From Thalassolituus oleivorans MIL-1 (GTDB lineage Bacteria > Pseudomonadota > Gammaproteobacteria > Pseudomonadales > Oceanobacteraceae): a DNA stretch of 64,000 nucleotides. Of this stretch, positions 63,961 through 64,000 are shown one piece after another. Below the pieces are notes generated by a model. The model saw only the letters and a program-made list of their open reading frames with translations, had not been told where the DNA came from and did not search any database. Location of the stretch: assembly GCF_000355675.1 (NCBI RefSeq), contig NC_020888.1, positions 1,275,001-1,339,000 of the forward strand, written 5' to 3'. Positions within the stretch are counted from its first letter, which is position 1. Every line of letters starts with the position of its first letter. The position numbers and the translations under genes were made by a program.

Positions 63961-64000
63961 GTTGTCTATAAATATATTCAGCCGTGAATTGGATATTATT

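Noticed and set aside
1-64000. CRISPR array or tRNA genes
   Set aside because: No regularly spaced short repeats and no cloverleaf with CCA-ready acceptor or GGTTCRAAT T-loop were found by reading; a tRNAscan run would settle it.

Overview
The window reads as chromosome of a free-living, probably marine gammaproteobacterium. This is inferred from gene content: a very large NAD-glutamate dehydrogenase, rmf, rlmKL, rlmF, hrpB, tusA, exonuclease I, a FadI-type thiolase and a GlyGly-CTERM exoprotein. Oceanospirillales-like is my best guess, not a measured placement. Most of the window is ordinary core genome, with short operons separated by clear hairpin terminators.

Layout. 1-9157: glutamate catabolism (gdh, 5' end outside the window), a secreted protein of unknown role, a DUF2835 protein, pyrD, rmf and rlmKL. 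9500-14565: ammonium transporter, secreted esterase, a yeast-type cytosine deaminase, and an unrecognised two-gene block whose base composition shifts inside it. 14709-18670: a six-heme cytochrome, a CDGSH Fe-S protein and a TfoX C-terminal-domain protein. 18752-22944 (-): an RND efflux pump (permease plus fusion lipoprotein) with no outer-membrane channel beside it. 22945-26763: cobB with a patatin phospholipase, riboflavin synthase, a glutaredoxin-like protein and a TauE/SafE exporter. 26798-30498 (-): a large repeat-containing secreted metalloprotease with a GlyGly-CTERM tail and a small anchored partner.

The accessory part is 30499-36880. It is an array of seven integron gene cassettes, all on the + strand, with attC sites at about 31825, 32389, 32969, 33882, 34386, 35067 and 35734. 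I see no integrase, so this is a CALIN (cluster of attC sites lacking an integrase) or a detached array. The cassettes carry a nucleotidyltransferase, two small secreted proteins, an unknown overlapping gene pair, a GNAT acetyltransferase, a transglutaminase-like protein and a YefM-YoeB toxin-antitoxin pair. An IS3-family element (orfA/orfB with an A6G frameshift site) cuts the last attC in half. That element has lost its own 3' end, which is replaced by a second, directly oriented copy of an IS left terminus. Before the first cassette lie a perfect 32-bp palindrome and an iterated AACGCGC motif.

37018-64000 returns to core genome: a second TauE/SafE exporter, hrpB, an unusual membrane AAA-type ATPase overlapping an MscS channel gene, an AHSA1-type protein, rlmF, an EF-hand protein, a TrmH-like methyltransferase, a CBS protein, a long FabG-like reductase divergent from a thiolase, an AmpG-like permease with tusA, a thrombospondin-3/GLUG lipoprotein, a DUF349 protein, a lipoprotein hydrolase, sbcB, a glutaredoxin, a 3-methyladenine glycosylase, three unrecognised small genes and a pirin.

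The most promising material for new biology is the integron array (especially the bicistronic cassette and the palindromic leader), the ATPase-MscS pair, and the unknown pair at 12731-14565. All functional calls come from reading motifs by eye; no database search was run.
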